IMG/VR virus record: IMGVR_UViG_3300050014_000204
Coordinates: 1 to 29,976 of that record
From: a virus
Reading direction: 5' to 3' (one strand)
DNA length: 29,976 bases
The position numbers and the translations under genes are program-made. Of this stretch, positions 13,622-21,076 are shown one piece after another. Within the stretch, counting starts at the first letter, position 1. Each line of letters opens with the position of its first letter. The notes beneath the pieces were generated by a model, which ran no database searches, had not been told where the DNA came from, and was given only the letters and a program-made list of their open reading frames with translations.

Positions 13622-14377
13622 ATGTCCGAAGTTAAATGGATTAAAATAACTACCTCTATGTTTGACGATGAAAAAATACGGATCATTGAGAGTATGCCGG
13701 ATGCAGATTCTATTCTAGTGATTTGGATTAAGTTGCTTACATTAGGTGGCAAAGTTAATTCAAACGGATTTATATTCCTTACAGAAAACATACCTTACAC
13801 AGATGAAATGCTATCCAATTTGTTTAACCGTCCACTCAATACAGTTAGGTTAGCTCTCTCTACTTTTAAGCAATTTGGAATGGTTGAGTATGATGAAGCC
13901 AATTTTTTACACATAACAAATTGGAGCAAACACCAGAACATAGAGGGATTAGACAAAATAAGGGAGCAGAACAAGATCAGACAACAGCGACATAGAGAGA
14001 CTCGCAAAGCACTTCCAGAAGTAAAGAAAAGCAAAAAAAGTAACGTGACAGTAACGTTAAGTAACGCAATAGAACTAGATATAGATAAGAAAGAGAATAA
14101 GAATTTATATGGTGAATTTGTTTTACTTACGGATAAAGAGCATCAGACCTTAACGGCTCAATTTAAAGATGATTTACCTCGCATGATTGAGATATTAGAC
14201 AACTATCTTGGCCAGAACGAAAAGAACCGCAAAAGATACACAAGCCATATTCATGTTTTGCGGGGATGGGTTAAAAATCGGATGGCGGAAGAAAAAGATA
14301 AGGCACCGAAACTTAACCACGTAAAAACATTCAGTAACACCAGCGGTTCCGGTGCAAGAATCTATGACGGGAGGTGA
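13622..14377 (+). CDS. Phage replisome organizer (initiator), Phage_rep_org_N domain
   Basis: A 251-residue protein. Residues 1-115 match the Phage_rep_org_N winged-helix domain: WIKITTSMFDDEKIRIIESM, then IWIKLLTLGGKVNSNGFIFL, then NTVRLALSTFKQFGMVE, ending in NWSKHQNIEGLDKIREQNK. A Lys-rich linker follows, and a C-terminal part with YTSHIHVLRGWVKNRMAEE of DnaD-like appearance that probably contacts the helicase. Such proteins bind the phage origin and load DnaB. The linker region of the gene itself carries iteron-like repeats. ATG 13622 is preferred over GTG 13613 because AGGTGAC lies just upstream. The DnaB-type helicase gene follows 4 bases later. Confidence 0.87.
   Translation: MSEVKWIKITTSMFDDEKIRIIESMPDADSILVIWIKLLTLGGKVNSNGFIFLTENIPYTDEMLSNLFNRPLNTVRLALSTFKQFGMVEYDEANFLHITNWSKHQNIEGLDKIREQNKIRQQRHRETRKALPEVKKSKKSNVTVTLSNAIELDIDKKENKNLYGEFVLLTDKEHQTLTAQFKDDLPRMIEILDNYLGQNEKNRKRYTSHIHVLRGWVKNRMAEEKDKAPKLNHVKTFSNTSGSGARIYDGR
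14039..14066 (+). repeat. Three iteron-like AGTAACG repeats, candidate phage origin
   Basis: AGTAACG occurs at 14039-14045, 14050-14056 and 14060-14066, at 11- and 10-base steps, i.e. on the same face of the helix. An AT-rich stretch follows (about 14067-14120). The array lies in the linker-coding part of the initiator gene, the position of replication origins in several Firmicute phages. Origin function is inferred. Confidence 0.55.
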
Positions 14378-14381
14378 GTAA

Positions 14382-15746
14382 GTGTATACGGATAAAGAGA
14401 GCGAACGGCGTGTATTGTCGGCTATGTCCTGGTCAGAAGCAGCATGTATTGAAATTATTAGTCAGTTAGAATCTAAAGATTTTTCCGAACCATTACATCA
14501 AGATATATTCGACCTTGCCTCGAGCATATACGCAGACGGCATACATCCGACTGGTGCTGTGTTAATTAAAGAAGGTATGAAGTACGGATTTATAGATAGT
14601 CCGCAAAAAATGGAGTCCTTCCAACATGTTATGGGTGAATATGTTGGCGATGATATTCAATATTGGATTGACAGAGTTAGTAATAATGCAAAAAATGTTG
14701 CCTTTGCCTCGGTTTTGAAAAAATATCAACTAGGGATGGAAGAACAAGAAGTCAAAAACATAGATGATATGCTAGGGCAAGCCATTGGCGATCTTTCTTT
14801 AATATCCGCCGGAAGAAACAAAAACAACTTCGAGGACGGGGAGCAAGTGGCGGACGTGCTGGAAAAACTGATGAAAGAAAAGGAAGCCAGATTTGAGCAG
14901 TTAAGGGTTACCGGGGAAGCCGTACTTGAGGGATTACCCACAGGGTTCGCTAAACTGGACGAGGTTACGCTTGGATATAAGCCAGGTGATCTTATTGTCC
15001 TAGGAGCACAGACCGGGCACGGCAAGACAGCGTTTGCATTACAGACGGCGAAGAAAATAGCGGTAGAGCTCAAAAGACAAGTGTTATATATCAATACCGA
15101 AATGTCCAAAGAATTAATTTACATGAGGTTTGCGGCAAATATAGCAGGGGTTCCGTTTTATAACATTCGCCAGGGTAATCTTGTTAGCGGGGATGGTAAC
15201 GACAGGGGAAGATTTAATAAGGCCTTAAAGTCTATTCGGGGATCTGGATTTATTCACAAGTATTCACCCGAACTAACCCCGACCAGGTGCATAATGGACG
15301 CTCGCAAGGCCAAGATTCAGAAGAAAATAGACATGTTAATAATCGACTACGTTGGCAGAATGGAGAAGTTTGACCCCAAACTACAGGAATGGCAGGTATT
15401 GGAGCAGATAGTCAAGAGTCAGAAAATACTTGCTCAAGAACTTAAAATACCCGTCATGGTGCTGGTGCAACTTAACCCAGACGGAAGTCTACAGGGGGCC
15501 AAAAGGATTAAAAACGAGTGCGATATGTTGTTGAAATTATGTCCGATAGGGAGAGATGAGCAAGAGTCTTATCGGGATTATAAGAATGCAAATTATCGGT
15601 TGTATGTGGATAAGAACCGGGATGGTGATAGTGATTTGAATATACCGCTGCGCTACGACAAGCAGATTCAGCGGTTAGAGGTTGCGACATTAGACTCTAG
15701 TAGAGCAGATTTTAGTGATCTAGGGAAAGAGGTAAGGGGGAGATAA
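14382..15746 (+). CDS. dnaB: DnaB-type replicative helicase
   Basis: A 454-residue hexameric helicase of the DnaB/gp4 family. The N-terminal domain (1-120) includes ESERRVLSAM and the usual helical hairpin. The RecA-like core has Walker A GAQTGHGKT at 208-216, Walker B MLIIDYV with D322, and family segments INTEMSKELIYMR and MVLVQLNPDGS. It unwinds DNA at the phage fork. The initiator gene just upstream (4-base gap, GGGAGGTG site) is its likely loader. All motifs look intact, and no intein or insertion is seen. Confidence 0.93.
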   Translation: MYTDKESERRVLSAMSWSEAACIEIISQLESKDFSEPLHQDIFDLASSIYADGIHPTGAVLIKEGMKYGFIDSPQKMESFQHVMGEYVGDDIQYWIDRVSNNAKNVAFASVLKKYQLGMEEQEVKNIDDMLGQAIGDLSLISAGRNKNNFEDGEQVADVLEKLMKEKEARFEQLRVTGEAVLEGLPTGFAKLDEVTLGYKPGDLIVLGAQTGHGKTAFALQTAKKIAVELKRQVLYINTEMSKELIYMRFAANIAGVPFYNIRQGNLVSGDGNDRGRFNKALKSIRGSGFIHKYSPELTPTRCIMDARKAKIQKKIDMLIIDYVGRMEKFDPKLQEWQVLEQIVKSQKILAQELKIPVMVLVQLNPDGSLQGAKRIKNECDMLLKLCPIGRDEQESYRDYKNANYRLYVDKNRDGDSDLNIPLRYDKQIQRLEVATLDSSRADFSDLGKEVRGR

Positions 15747-15748
15747 CA

Positions 15749-15916
15749 TTGATTAACCTAATTGATTTTAGAAAGATACCTTCAACTGAGATAGTCAAAA
15801 TAGCGTTGCCTGATGAATCCAAGGAGATAGTAATTGTTAATGAAGTTGGCGGAATAACGCACATAATTTTTCCAAAGGATGTATGGGCAAACATAATGGA
15901 TTGGCAGCTACGATGA
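15749..15916 (+). CDS. Small hypothetical protein after the helicase
   Basis: A 55-residue ORF starting at TTG 15749, 2 bases after the helicase stop, with AGGGGGAGA ahead. The composition is beta-rich and hydrophobic (EIVIVNEVGGITHIIF), ending in WANIMDWQLR. No family is recognised. The ribosome site and tight coupling support it as real. Confidence 0.55.
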   Translation: MINLIDFRKIPSTEIVKIALPDESKEIVIVNEVGGITHIIFPKDVWANIMDWQLR

Positions 15917-15945
15917 TCTAAACCAACATAAAAGGGGGAATAGTG

Positions 15946-16128
15946 ATGGCAGACAGGGTTTTTGTAAATAAAGAAGCCACGGTTATTAAAGGCGTGGCCA
16001 AGGGTATAACCGGGCTAGTGGTGATGGCTAACAGCAAAACAAAACGGGTCGAATTGGAACTGGCGGACGGGAGTTGCGTGTATACCTCTTTCGACAATAT
16101 AAGTCAGGAAAGCGGGGTGCACGCATGA
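15946..16128 (+). CDS. Small KOW/SH3-like protein
   Basis: A 60-residue ORF from ATG 15946 after AAAGGGGG. The sequence ATVIKGVAKGITGLVV, then KRVELELADGSCVYTSFDNI has the turn-glycine and strand pattern of a small SH3-like (KOW) barrel, which often binds nucleic acid or protein. This is a fold guess, not a family match. It overlaps the next gene by 4 bases. Confidence 0.6.
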   Translation: MADRVFVNKEATVIKGVAKGITGLVVMANSKTKRVELELADGSCVYTSFDNISQESGVHA

Positions 16129-16316
16129 AAGACGAAGAACGCAAAGGGATCGCACTGTGGGACTACATCGAAATCAAGGCGCGGGAGAAATTCGGCAAAG
16201 ACAATACCTGGGCATTGGTGGAAGCTAATCTTAAAGACAATGAAATCGCCTCGGTAATCTTGAAATGCGGCATGGAGAAAGTCACGGGGTTGGTAGTTTA
16301 CAAGGGGGTGTCGTGA
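16125..16316 (+). CDS. Small hypothetical protein
   Basis: A 63-residue ORF whose ATG overlaps the preceding stop (ATGA), so translation is probably coupled. It is mixed helix and strand (ALWDYIEIKAREKFG, then MEKVTGLVVYKGV), with no cysteine cluster or membrane helix. No family is recognised. Confidence 0.55.
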   Translation: MKDEERKGIALWDYIEIKAREKFGKDNTWALVEANLKDNEIASVILKCGMEKVTGLVVYKGVS

Positions 16317-16582
16317 TGAAACGATTAACAGAGCGCGATGAATACGGCAATGCTGATATTATTGGCGTTGACAGTGAAGAATTACAGTTGAATCTTGAAT
16401 TTAAAGAATTTAATTTAGTTACAGATGCTTTAAACAAACTTGCAGCCTACGAAGATATTGGGCTTACACCAGGAGAAATAAAACTACTTATCCATGATGG
16501 CGGGATTAGTATAGCAATGCGAAACAGGGCATTAAGGGATGAAAATGTAAAGTTGCGCATTGCATTGGGGGTGCAACCATGA
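16316..16582 (+). CDS. Small phage protein with NKLAAYEDIGLTPGEI motif
   Basis: An 88-residue ORF from ATG 16316 with GGGGGTG ahead. The segment DALNKLAAYEDIGLTPGEIK is a motif seen again and again in small accessory proteins of Firmicute phages, usually after an N-terminal LTERDEYGN-like start as here. Its function is unknown. It sits in a run of overlapping small genes (stop overlaps the next ATG). Confidence 0.65.
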   Translation: MKRLTERDEYGNADIIGVDSEELQLNLEFKEFNLVTDALNKLAAYEDIGLTPGEIKLLIHDGGISIAMRNRALRDENVKLRIALGVQP

Positions 16583-16833
16583 GCCACCGCCGCCACTACA
16601 AGCCAAAAAAGGACAAGCCGGTGCGCAGCATGGGAGTCATCGAACCGGAGCCGGTGCTGGCAGAGGTCAGGAACCGCGCGATAGAACACGCGCCTGACGT
16701 GATAATACACGCGGAGCGCGTGACTGAACTGCAACCATCGCGCGGCGAAACATTGCGTCCGGTGGTGCATGGCGGGTATCAGCACAGCTTTCAGAGTTAT
16801 TCGCATACGATTTGGGGAGGGAAGAAAGCATGA
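16579..16833 (+). CDS. Small basic hypothetical protein
   Basis: An 84-residue ORF beginning SHRRHYKPKKDKPVRS, which is basic, and rich in His and Arg throughout (GYQHSFQSYSHTIWGGKK at the end). The GC content is higher than its neighbours. ATG 16579 overlaps the previous stop. A nucleic acid-binding role is possible from the charge only. No family is recognised. Confidence 0.55.
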   Translation: MSHRRHYKPKKDKPVRSMGVIEPEPVLAEVRNRAIEHAPDVIIHAERVTELQPSRGETLRPVVHGGYQHSFQSYSHTIWGGKKA

Positions 16834-17477
16834 TTAGTTTGGAGACAGCCAAGGCGTTGAAGCCTTCTAACTATCGTGGTGGCACAATCACTAAACAAGG
16901 TTATAGGCTAATTTATATTCTTCAATCAGAACGCAATGTCCATGCTTGTAAGAGCGATGGATACGAACTAGAACATCGTTATGTTATAGAGAACGCAATA
17001 AACCGGAAACTTGAGAAACGTGAAGTGGTGCATCATATAAATGGCAATAAATTAGACAATAGGATTGAAAACTTACAATTAATGACGAACAGTGAACATA
17101 TGAAATTAGAAGGACTCAAGAGACCTACTAATCCAACCGCCATAGAGGCCATGCGTCAAATAAATGTTAAACAAGTAAAGGAAAAATGCAAAGTAGATGA
17201 TTGTGAAAAAATTGTTAGGGTTCATGGTTTATGTAGTAAACACGAGCACTGGCAACGAGAAGGAAAATTAATTATAGAAAATGGCTTTATCCGATTAATT
17301 AAGAAACCAAAGGCGGAACTAAAACTTAAAGAAAAAGTATGCAAACAATGTGGAAATCAATTTATAACGACAAGCAATCGAGGGATTTATTGCGAAAAAT
17401 GCAGAACCCCATACCAGTTTGTAAAGCGCGGAAGAATAAAAAGGAGGACGGCAAATGTTATCTCTCGATACCTCTAA
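16830..17477 (+). CDS. HNH endonuclease with captured N-terminus and C-terminal zinc ribbon
   Basis: A 215-residue protein. Residues 48-90 form an HNH_3-type nuclease (LEHRYVIENAINRKL, then VVHHINGNKLDNRIENLQLM with H68, H69, N73, N77). Later come Cys pairs KCKVDDCEK, and VCKQCGNQF with YCEKCRTP, a zinc ribbon. Such enzymes are free-standing homing-type nucleases. The first 12 residues (MISLETAKALKP) resemble the start of the next gene (MLSLDTSKKLKD), as if the nuclease had fused to the 5' end of a related gene. It overlaps that gene by 23 bases. It is AT-richer than the neighbours before it, which fits acquisition. Confidence 0.8.
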   Translation: MISLETAKALKPSNYRGGTITKQGYRLIYILQSERNVHACKSDGYELEHRYVIENAINRKLEKREVVHHINGNKLDNRIENLQLMTNSEHMKLEGLKRPTNPTAIEAMRQINVKQVKEKCKVDDCEKIVRVHGLCSKHEHWQREGKLIIENGFIRLIKKPKAELKLKEKVCKQCGNQFITTSNRGIYCEKCRTPYQFVKRGRIKRRTANVISRYL

Positions 17478-17844
17478 AAAGTTAAAGGATGCGGGGTTGG
17501 AGTGGGAACACCCGCAAATAGGGGATATGTATAGTTACGGTGATTCAGAAATATTTGTTATACGTCCAAACGGGAAAGCAGGTTTAGAACCTCCAAAACA
17601 TTTACTGGTTGATGCTATCTGGCTTCCCTCCCTATCGCAACTGCTGGCAGAGATTGTGATAAAAGAATGGGGATACAGACTGTCAAGCACCTGGGTAGAA
17701 GATGAATTGAGCGGCTTTGAATGCTTAATCAGCCGCAGAGAAGAAATAAAACCAGGTAAATGGAAACTTGAGGAGCATGAGTTTAGGGCCGACTCCCCCG
17801 AAGAAGCCGCCGCACAAGCCTTATTATGGATATTGAAATCATGA
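17455..17844 (+). CDS. Hypothetical phage protein following the HNH gene
   Basis: A 129-residue ORF with AAAAAGGAGG 9 bases before ATG 17455. It starts LSLDTSKKLKDAGLEWEHPQ, a start type I recognise from small Firmicute phage proteins, and ends with DSPEEAAAQALLWILKS, a helix typical of the same group. Function is unknown. Its first residues are mirrored in the HNH protein upstream. Confidence 0.65.
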   Translation: MLSLDTSKKLKDAGLEWEHPQIGDMYSYGDSEIFVIRPNGKAGLEPPKHLLVDAIWLPSLSQLLAEIVIKEWGYRLSSTWVEDELSGFECLISRREEIKPGKWKLEEHEFRADSPEEAAAQALLWILKS

Positions 17845-18035
17845 CCGTCCCGCGCTGCAAAGACTGTCAATCGGAGATAACGCGGGCAACGCCCAAAAGG
17901 ACTTATTATTACTGTAATCATCCGGACGAGGTGAAAAAGGTATACAGCAAAGTGATACCCCGGCAAATGTACGCGGTAGACCATATTAACAGCCCGTGGT
18001 GGTGCCCGAAAAGGAGAATGGGGGTGGAGAAGTGA
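17841..18035 (+). CDS. Small Cys-containing protein
   Basis: A 64-residue ORF from ATG 17841 overlapping the previous stop (ATGA); 17826 is an alternative start. Cysteines at CKDC, YYYCNH and WWCPKR give a CxxC plus two single-Cys pattern, consistent with one zinc site. No family is recognised. Its stop overlaps the start of the DUF1064 gene. Confidence 0.6.
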   Translation: MTVPRCKDCQSEITRATPKRTYYYCNHPDEVKKVYSKVIPRQMYAVDHINSPWWCPKRRMGVEK

Positions 18036-18439
18036 CCAGGATATCCGAGAAAAAAGCAATTGAAATGGGACTTATACCGAAATTGTCGGAACTTATTGAT
18101 GAGCAAGCCAAAAGTAAATATCACAGCCGCAAGGTGACGATTGACAACATCGTCTTTGACAGCCAAAAAGAGGCCAATTATTATTTGGAATTGAAGCTGA
18201 GAAAGCGCGCCAATGACATTGTCGACTTTGAGCTACAACCTGTTTATATTTTGCAAGATGCGTATTACCGTGATGCTAAGAAGGTACAGCCTATAACCTA
18301 TAAGGCAGATTTTAAGATCGTCCATAAGAATTTTGATGTTGAGATAGTGGATGTTAAGGGCATGAAAACCGAAGTGTACAGAATAAAGAAAAAGCTACTA
18401 TTGGCAAAATATCCGAGCATTAGGTTTACCGAAGTTTGA
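18032..18439 (+). CDS. DUF1064-family putative nuclease
   Basis: A 135-residue protein matching DUF1064: KYHSRKVTIDNIVFDSQKEA (residues 29-48), then FELQPVYILQ, ITYKADFKIV, DVEIVDVKGMKTEVYRIKKK and a C-terminal PSIRFTEV. The layout E47, then D-F in YKADF, then VDVKG is that of PD-(D/E)xK nucleases, with the lysine in VKG. The role in phage is not established; DNA processing during replication or recombination is plausible. GTG 18032 overlaps the previous stop. Confidence 0.8.
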   Translation: MTRISEKKAIEMGLIPKLSELIDEQAKSKYHSRKVTIDNIVFDSQKEANYYLELKLRKRANDIVDFELQPVYILQDAYYRDAKKVQPITYKADFKIVHKNFDVEIVDVKGMKTEVYRIKKKLLLAKYPSIRFTEV

Positions 18440-18456
18440 GAAGTGGAGGGGTAGAG

Positions 18457-18915
18457 ATGCAGAATTTTAAGGCCAATAAACAGATATGCGACTGGACAAC
18501 AAAAAGACCCTGGGAAGTAGAGCTAGCAGCTGGAGAACTTGATGAAAATGGAGATTCTTTATTAATTGTAATAGTAAAGCAAACAGGAGTTAAATTTGAA
18601 ACTGTACAAGCACACAAAGATGTTGCATATATTTCTCTGGCGGTTAATCATTTTTCAGATGCAGTTGACAGGATAATAGATGCCGAAGATAAGTTGAAAT
18701 GTATACCCTGTCTCACCGAGGAAAACGACATTCAGCGCGCGAGTATTCAGGAGTTGCGCGGGAAGGTTGCCGAGATGCAGGCTGTTGTTGATGCGGCAAA
18801 GGAAATAGCTCTCTTTGGGGCAATTACTAACGAAAAGCAAGTAAATAGTTTTATGCGCAAGGTGGCAACATTGGGGAAAGCCCTGCAAAATTTGGAGGCC
18901 GAGCATGAGCAATAA
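18457..18915 (+). CDS. Hypothetical two-part phage protein
   Basis: A 152-residue ORF from ATG 18457 after TGGAGGGG. The N-terminal 60 residues look like a beta-rich module (PWEVELAAGELDENGDSLLI onwards). The C-terminal 90 residues are helical (LRGKVAEMQAVVDAAKEIAL, then FMRKVATLGKALQNLEAEHE). The C-terminal part resembles helical repeats widespread in small phage proteins. No function is known. It overlaps the next gene by 11 bases. Confidence 0.6.
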   Translation: MQNFKANKQICDWTTKRPWEVELAAGELDENGDSLLIVIVKQTGVKFETVQAHKDVAYISLAVNHFSDAVDRIIDAEDKLKCIPCLTEENDIQRASIQELRGKVAEMQAVVDAAKEIALFGAITNEKQVNSFMRKVATLGKALQNLEAEHEQ

Positions 18916-19225
18916 AACATCAATCTGCCAACTGTGCAGCCGAATGCGCGCATTACCCGATCCAAAGGGGTGTAGTTTTCACCGCCACGACTGGGAAACC
19001 GGGGAGCCAGAGGGCAGACCATATGCCGAGTCTGTGGTAAACAAAAAGGTCGTCAAACAGACACATAGAGTCGGAGCAAGCTATATTTACGAGATGATAA
19101 CCGTCACAAAATGCCAGGATTTTGAGTTATCGCCAAGGGCCATAGACGATGCCGAGAATGTGAGATATAACCGCCAGAGGGGTGCAGAACTGAATAGACT
19201 AAAACGGTTGCAGGTGGCCAATTAA
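18905..19225 (+). CDS. Hypothetical protein with N-terminal CxxC
   Basis: A 106-residue ORF starting inside the previous gene. CQLCSRMR at residues 8-15, then GCSFHRHDW suggest a small metal site of Cys and His. The rest is polar with a C-terminal helix rich in Arg and Asn. No family is recognised. Confidence 0.6.
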   Translation: MSNKTSICQLCSRMRALPDPKGCSFHRHDWETGEPEGRPYAESVVNKKVVKQTHRVGASYIYEMITVTKCQDFELSPRAIDDAENVRYNRQRGAELNRLKRLQVAN

Positions 19226-19239
19226 GGGGAGGGAAAATA

Positions 19240-19590
19240 TTGAATATCAATCTGCCAGAGGTGAACTGGAGAATCCATAACTGGAATCTCCCTGGACAAA
19301 TCCGCAAAATGGGGGAAGAATTTGCCGAAGTTGCCGAGGCCATTGCGCTAGGCAATCCAGTAGAGGTGGCACGAGAAGTACTTGATGTCATTCAAACTGG
19401 ATTGACAATGCTAGATATGCTACAAGATGAATGGCACCTCGATCTGGCAAGGTTCACACGCGAGCACATAGCAAAATTAGAGCGCAAAGGATATCTGGTT
19501 GAGAGTCCGCCGGAAGCCAGTAAGTGGGACAACCTGGCACGGAGCATAATTGACGGGGTGGCAGAGGAAGCCAATGCCCATGAGATATAG
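19240..19590 (+). CDS. MazG-like nucleotide pyrophosphohydrolase
   Basis: A 116-residue protein with the MazG/all-alpha NTP pyrophosphatase metal motif: GEEFAEVAEAI (E26, E27, E30) followed by EVAREVLDVIQ (E46, D49). This EExxE...ExxD set binds magnesium. These enzymes hydrolyse NTPs or dNTPs to monophosphates; phage versions may clean nucleotide pools or blunt host alarmone responses. Which substrate applies here is unknown. The start is TTG 19240 after GGGGAGGG. Confidence 0.8.
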   Translation: MNINLPEVNWRIHNWNLPGQIRKMGEEFAEVAEAIALGNPVEVAREVLDVIQTGLTMLDMLQDEWHLDLARFTREHIAKLERKGYLVESPPEASKWDNLARSIIDGVAEEANAHEI

Positions 19591-19619
19591 GCATTTAGAT
19601 AACAGGGGAGGGTGGAAAG

Positions 19620-20138
19620 TTGGGGGAAGGACGAAAGCCGAGGCCACAATATGAGCTAGATGTTGACCGTGACCTATTTGGATACACTGATGCCCTAAAA
19701 GCCATCGAGCATCATAAGGTTAGGTTGGTACAGGAGGCATTATCAGATATGAGCTATATGCTGAGGCTGACGAGCAACTACGACAATTCAGCCATCCAGC
19801 ACATGGCAAGCAGCAGCTCAGCCGAGGCTGATTGGCGCAGGATAGATCAGATAGAGGATATACTGCAAGCCAAGCGGCTATATGTGGACAAGGTGTTAGA
19901 CGGTATAGCGTACGCGTTTCAGTATGACAAGGACTATAGGGACGTGTTGCAGTTTATACAGCTGTATTGGTGGAGTTTTCCGCATACAGGAGTGCGACTC
20001 AGGCGGGAGGTGGTGATAGGCAGTATGAGGTTTTTGCGGCAGCAACCCAGCGGATATTGGCCGTTTTACGATTTCAGGAGCAGGGTATATTGCAGGTTGG
20101 CAGAGGTTTGGGGATATAAAGGGGAGGGAAATACATGA
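19620..20138 (+). CDS. Possible late transcription regulator (ArpU/RinA-like)
   Basis: A 172-residue helical protein from TTG 19620 with GGGGAGGGTGG ahead. Its C-terminal half has aromatic and Arg-rich helices (LYWWSFPHTGVRLRREVVIG, then RVYCRLAEVWGYKGEG) reminiscent of the sigma-70-region-4-like ArpU/RinA regulators that sit just before Firmicute phage terminase genes. Its place, near the end of the early operon and before the packaging module, agrees. I see no certain family signature, so this is a positional guess. Confidence 0.45.
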   Translation: MGEGRKPRPQYELDVDRDLFGYTDALKAIEHHKVRLVQEALSDMSYMLRLTSNYDNSAIQHMASSSSAEADWRRIDQIEDILQAKRLYVDKVLDGIAYAFQYDKDYRDVLQFIQLYWWSFPHTGVRLRREVVIGSMRFLRQQPSGYWPFYDFRSRVYCRLAEVWGYKGEGNT

Positions 20139-20446
20139 GGATAGCTTTTCAATGTCACAATTGCGGCGAGTGTTGCGGACTGGTGCCATTTACAAAATAT
20201 GACCGGGCACGAATAACGAAATATCTTATTGAGTTAGGATTGGAATATTTAGAGAAGCTGCAAGGTCAAAAACGGGAGCTTTTAACCTGCCAGTATAGGG
20301 ATATAGAAAACAAGAAATGCGCCATTCACCCGGTAAGACCCGAGATATGCAGAATGCAGGGATACTATAAAGGCTTAGAGTGCCCGCATCAACCACAATT
20401 TGCAAACAAGACCAGAGAAGAAGGAATGAAACGATTAATAATATAG
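20135..20446 (+). CDS. YkgJ-family cysteine-cluster protein
   Basis: A 103-residue protein starting MRIAFQCHNCGECCG, with C7, C10, C13 and C14 forming the CxxCxxCC signature of the YkgJ family (metal or Fe-S cluster). Further Cys lie in LTCQYRD, KKCAIHPVRPEICRMQGYY and LECPHQ, the usual second half of the site. The reaction of the family is unknown. A phage-borne copy is uncommon. It overlaps the preceding gene and is the last rightward gene before the leftward cassette. Confidence 0.8.
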   Translation: MRIAFQCHNCGECCGLVPFTKYDRARITKYLIELGLEYLEKLQGQKRELLTCQYRDIENKKCAIHPVRPEICRMQGYYKGLECPHQPQFANKTREEGMKRLII

Positions 20447-20652
20447 CTTGCCCGCAGCAGGGCAGGAATAAATAAATTAAGAAAGAGAGGCAGTTTATCG
20501 CTAATTGGAGTCTAATTAAATATCTCCCCCACAAGGGGGCAGGGACTAATCATCATGGTAGTTTGGAACAGAGGGGGGATAGGATGGGCAATAGAGAGTA
20601 GTAGTGTGCATAGCGTGCATCGGTTTTTAGTAGGGCCGATACACAAAAAGAG
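20447..20652 (+). other. Noncoding segment with two short hairpins
   Basis: About 200 bases without a supported gene. A hairpin directly follows the YkgJ stop (CTTGCCC and GGGCAGG, 20450-20466, one wobble), and another around 20526-20540 has CCCCC and GGGGG arms. Neither has a U-run. An open frame from 20555 runs straight through the terminator and lacks a ribosome site, so I do not call it. Confidence 0.5.
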
Positions 20653-20680
20653 AGCCGGGTTATTTGCCCGGCTTTTTGTC
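20651..20680. terminator. Bidirectional intrinsic terminator
   Basis: AGCCGGG (20653-20659) and CCCGGCT (20667-20673) pair around a 7-base loop. Rightward RNA ends in UUUUUG; leftward RNA meets CTCTTTTTG on the other side. It ends both the rightward early transcript and the leftward RHH cassette, whose last stop codon lies in the loop. Confidence 0.8.
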
Positions 20681-20830
20681 TCTGTATTGATCTATCGCCT
20701 CCCGGATTAGAGCGTTTATACTGCCCCTTGCCGAATCACCTGCTCGTTTGATCTCTAGTGCTTTATCCTCGAGCCATCGATGCTGGTCGGGAGTGAGCCG
20801 CACAGGGAGCGTTTTGTATGCTGTTGTCAT
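20660..20830 (-). CDS. Ribbon-helix-helix protein, last gene of the leftward cassette
   Basis: A 56-residue protein: a strand TAYKTLPVRLTPDQHRWLED, then ALEIKRAGDSARGSINALIR and EAIDQY. This is the ribbon-helix-helix pattern, a strand ending in V-R-L-T followed by two helices, the second starting SARGSINALIREAI. ATG 20830 lies 7 bases after GGAGGT on its strand. It is the third gene of a leftward operon whose promoter carries three half-sites at 8-base steps, a spacing RHH dimers are known to read (MetJ). Autorepression is the likely role. Confidence 0.8.
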   Translation of the reverse strand: MTTAYKTLPVRLTPDQHRWLEDKALEIKRAGDSARGSINALIREAIDQYRDKKPGK

Positions 20831-20844
20831 TTCATTACCTCCAA

Positions 20845-21075
20845 TTATCGTGTGCCGATATAGTTGATAGCCAGATTGCCCGTACCATCATCTGATATGC
20901 TACAGGTAGTTTTTTCGTCTCGTGCATAAGCTATCCATTCCCCGCTATCTGTATCAAGTTCATATTCATAAATTTCCAGGTCATCAAACTCCGGAGCATG
21001 GTCAACAATAAAGTCACGTATCATTTCTTTAAAATCGTCTTTGGTAAAGCCATCTTTGTCAATTCTTGCTGCCAT
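20845..21075 (-). CDS. Small strongly acidic protein of the leftward cassette
   Basis: A 76-residue protein with AAAGGAGG ahead of ATG 21075. It has about 20 Asp/Glu against 8 Lys/Arg, a net charge near -12 (segments DKDGFTKDDFKEMIRDFIVD and EFDDLEIYEYELDTDSGEW). A helical N-terminus leads into what looks like a beta-sheet. No family is recognised. High negative charge in a protein of this size is typical of DNA mimics but also of many ordinary proteins, so no function is assigned. It lies between the first gene and the RHH gene of the cassette. Confidence 0.75.
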   Translation of the reverse strand: MAARIDKDGFTKDDFKEMIRDFIVDHAPEFDDLEIYEYELDTDSGEWIAYARDEKTTCSISDDGTGNLAINYIGTR

Positions 21076-21076
21076 T

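Noticed and set aside
20555-20710. Plus-strand open frame of about 51 codons through the bidirectional terminator
   Set aside because: No ribosome site; it would cross a strong terminator and oppose the RHH gene.
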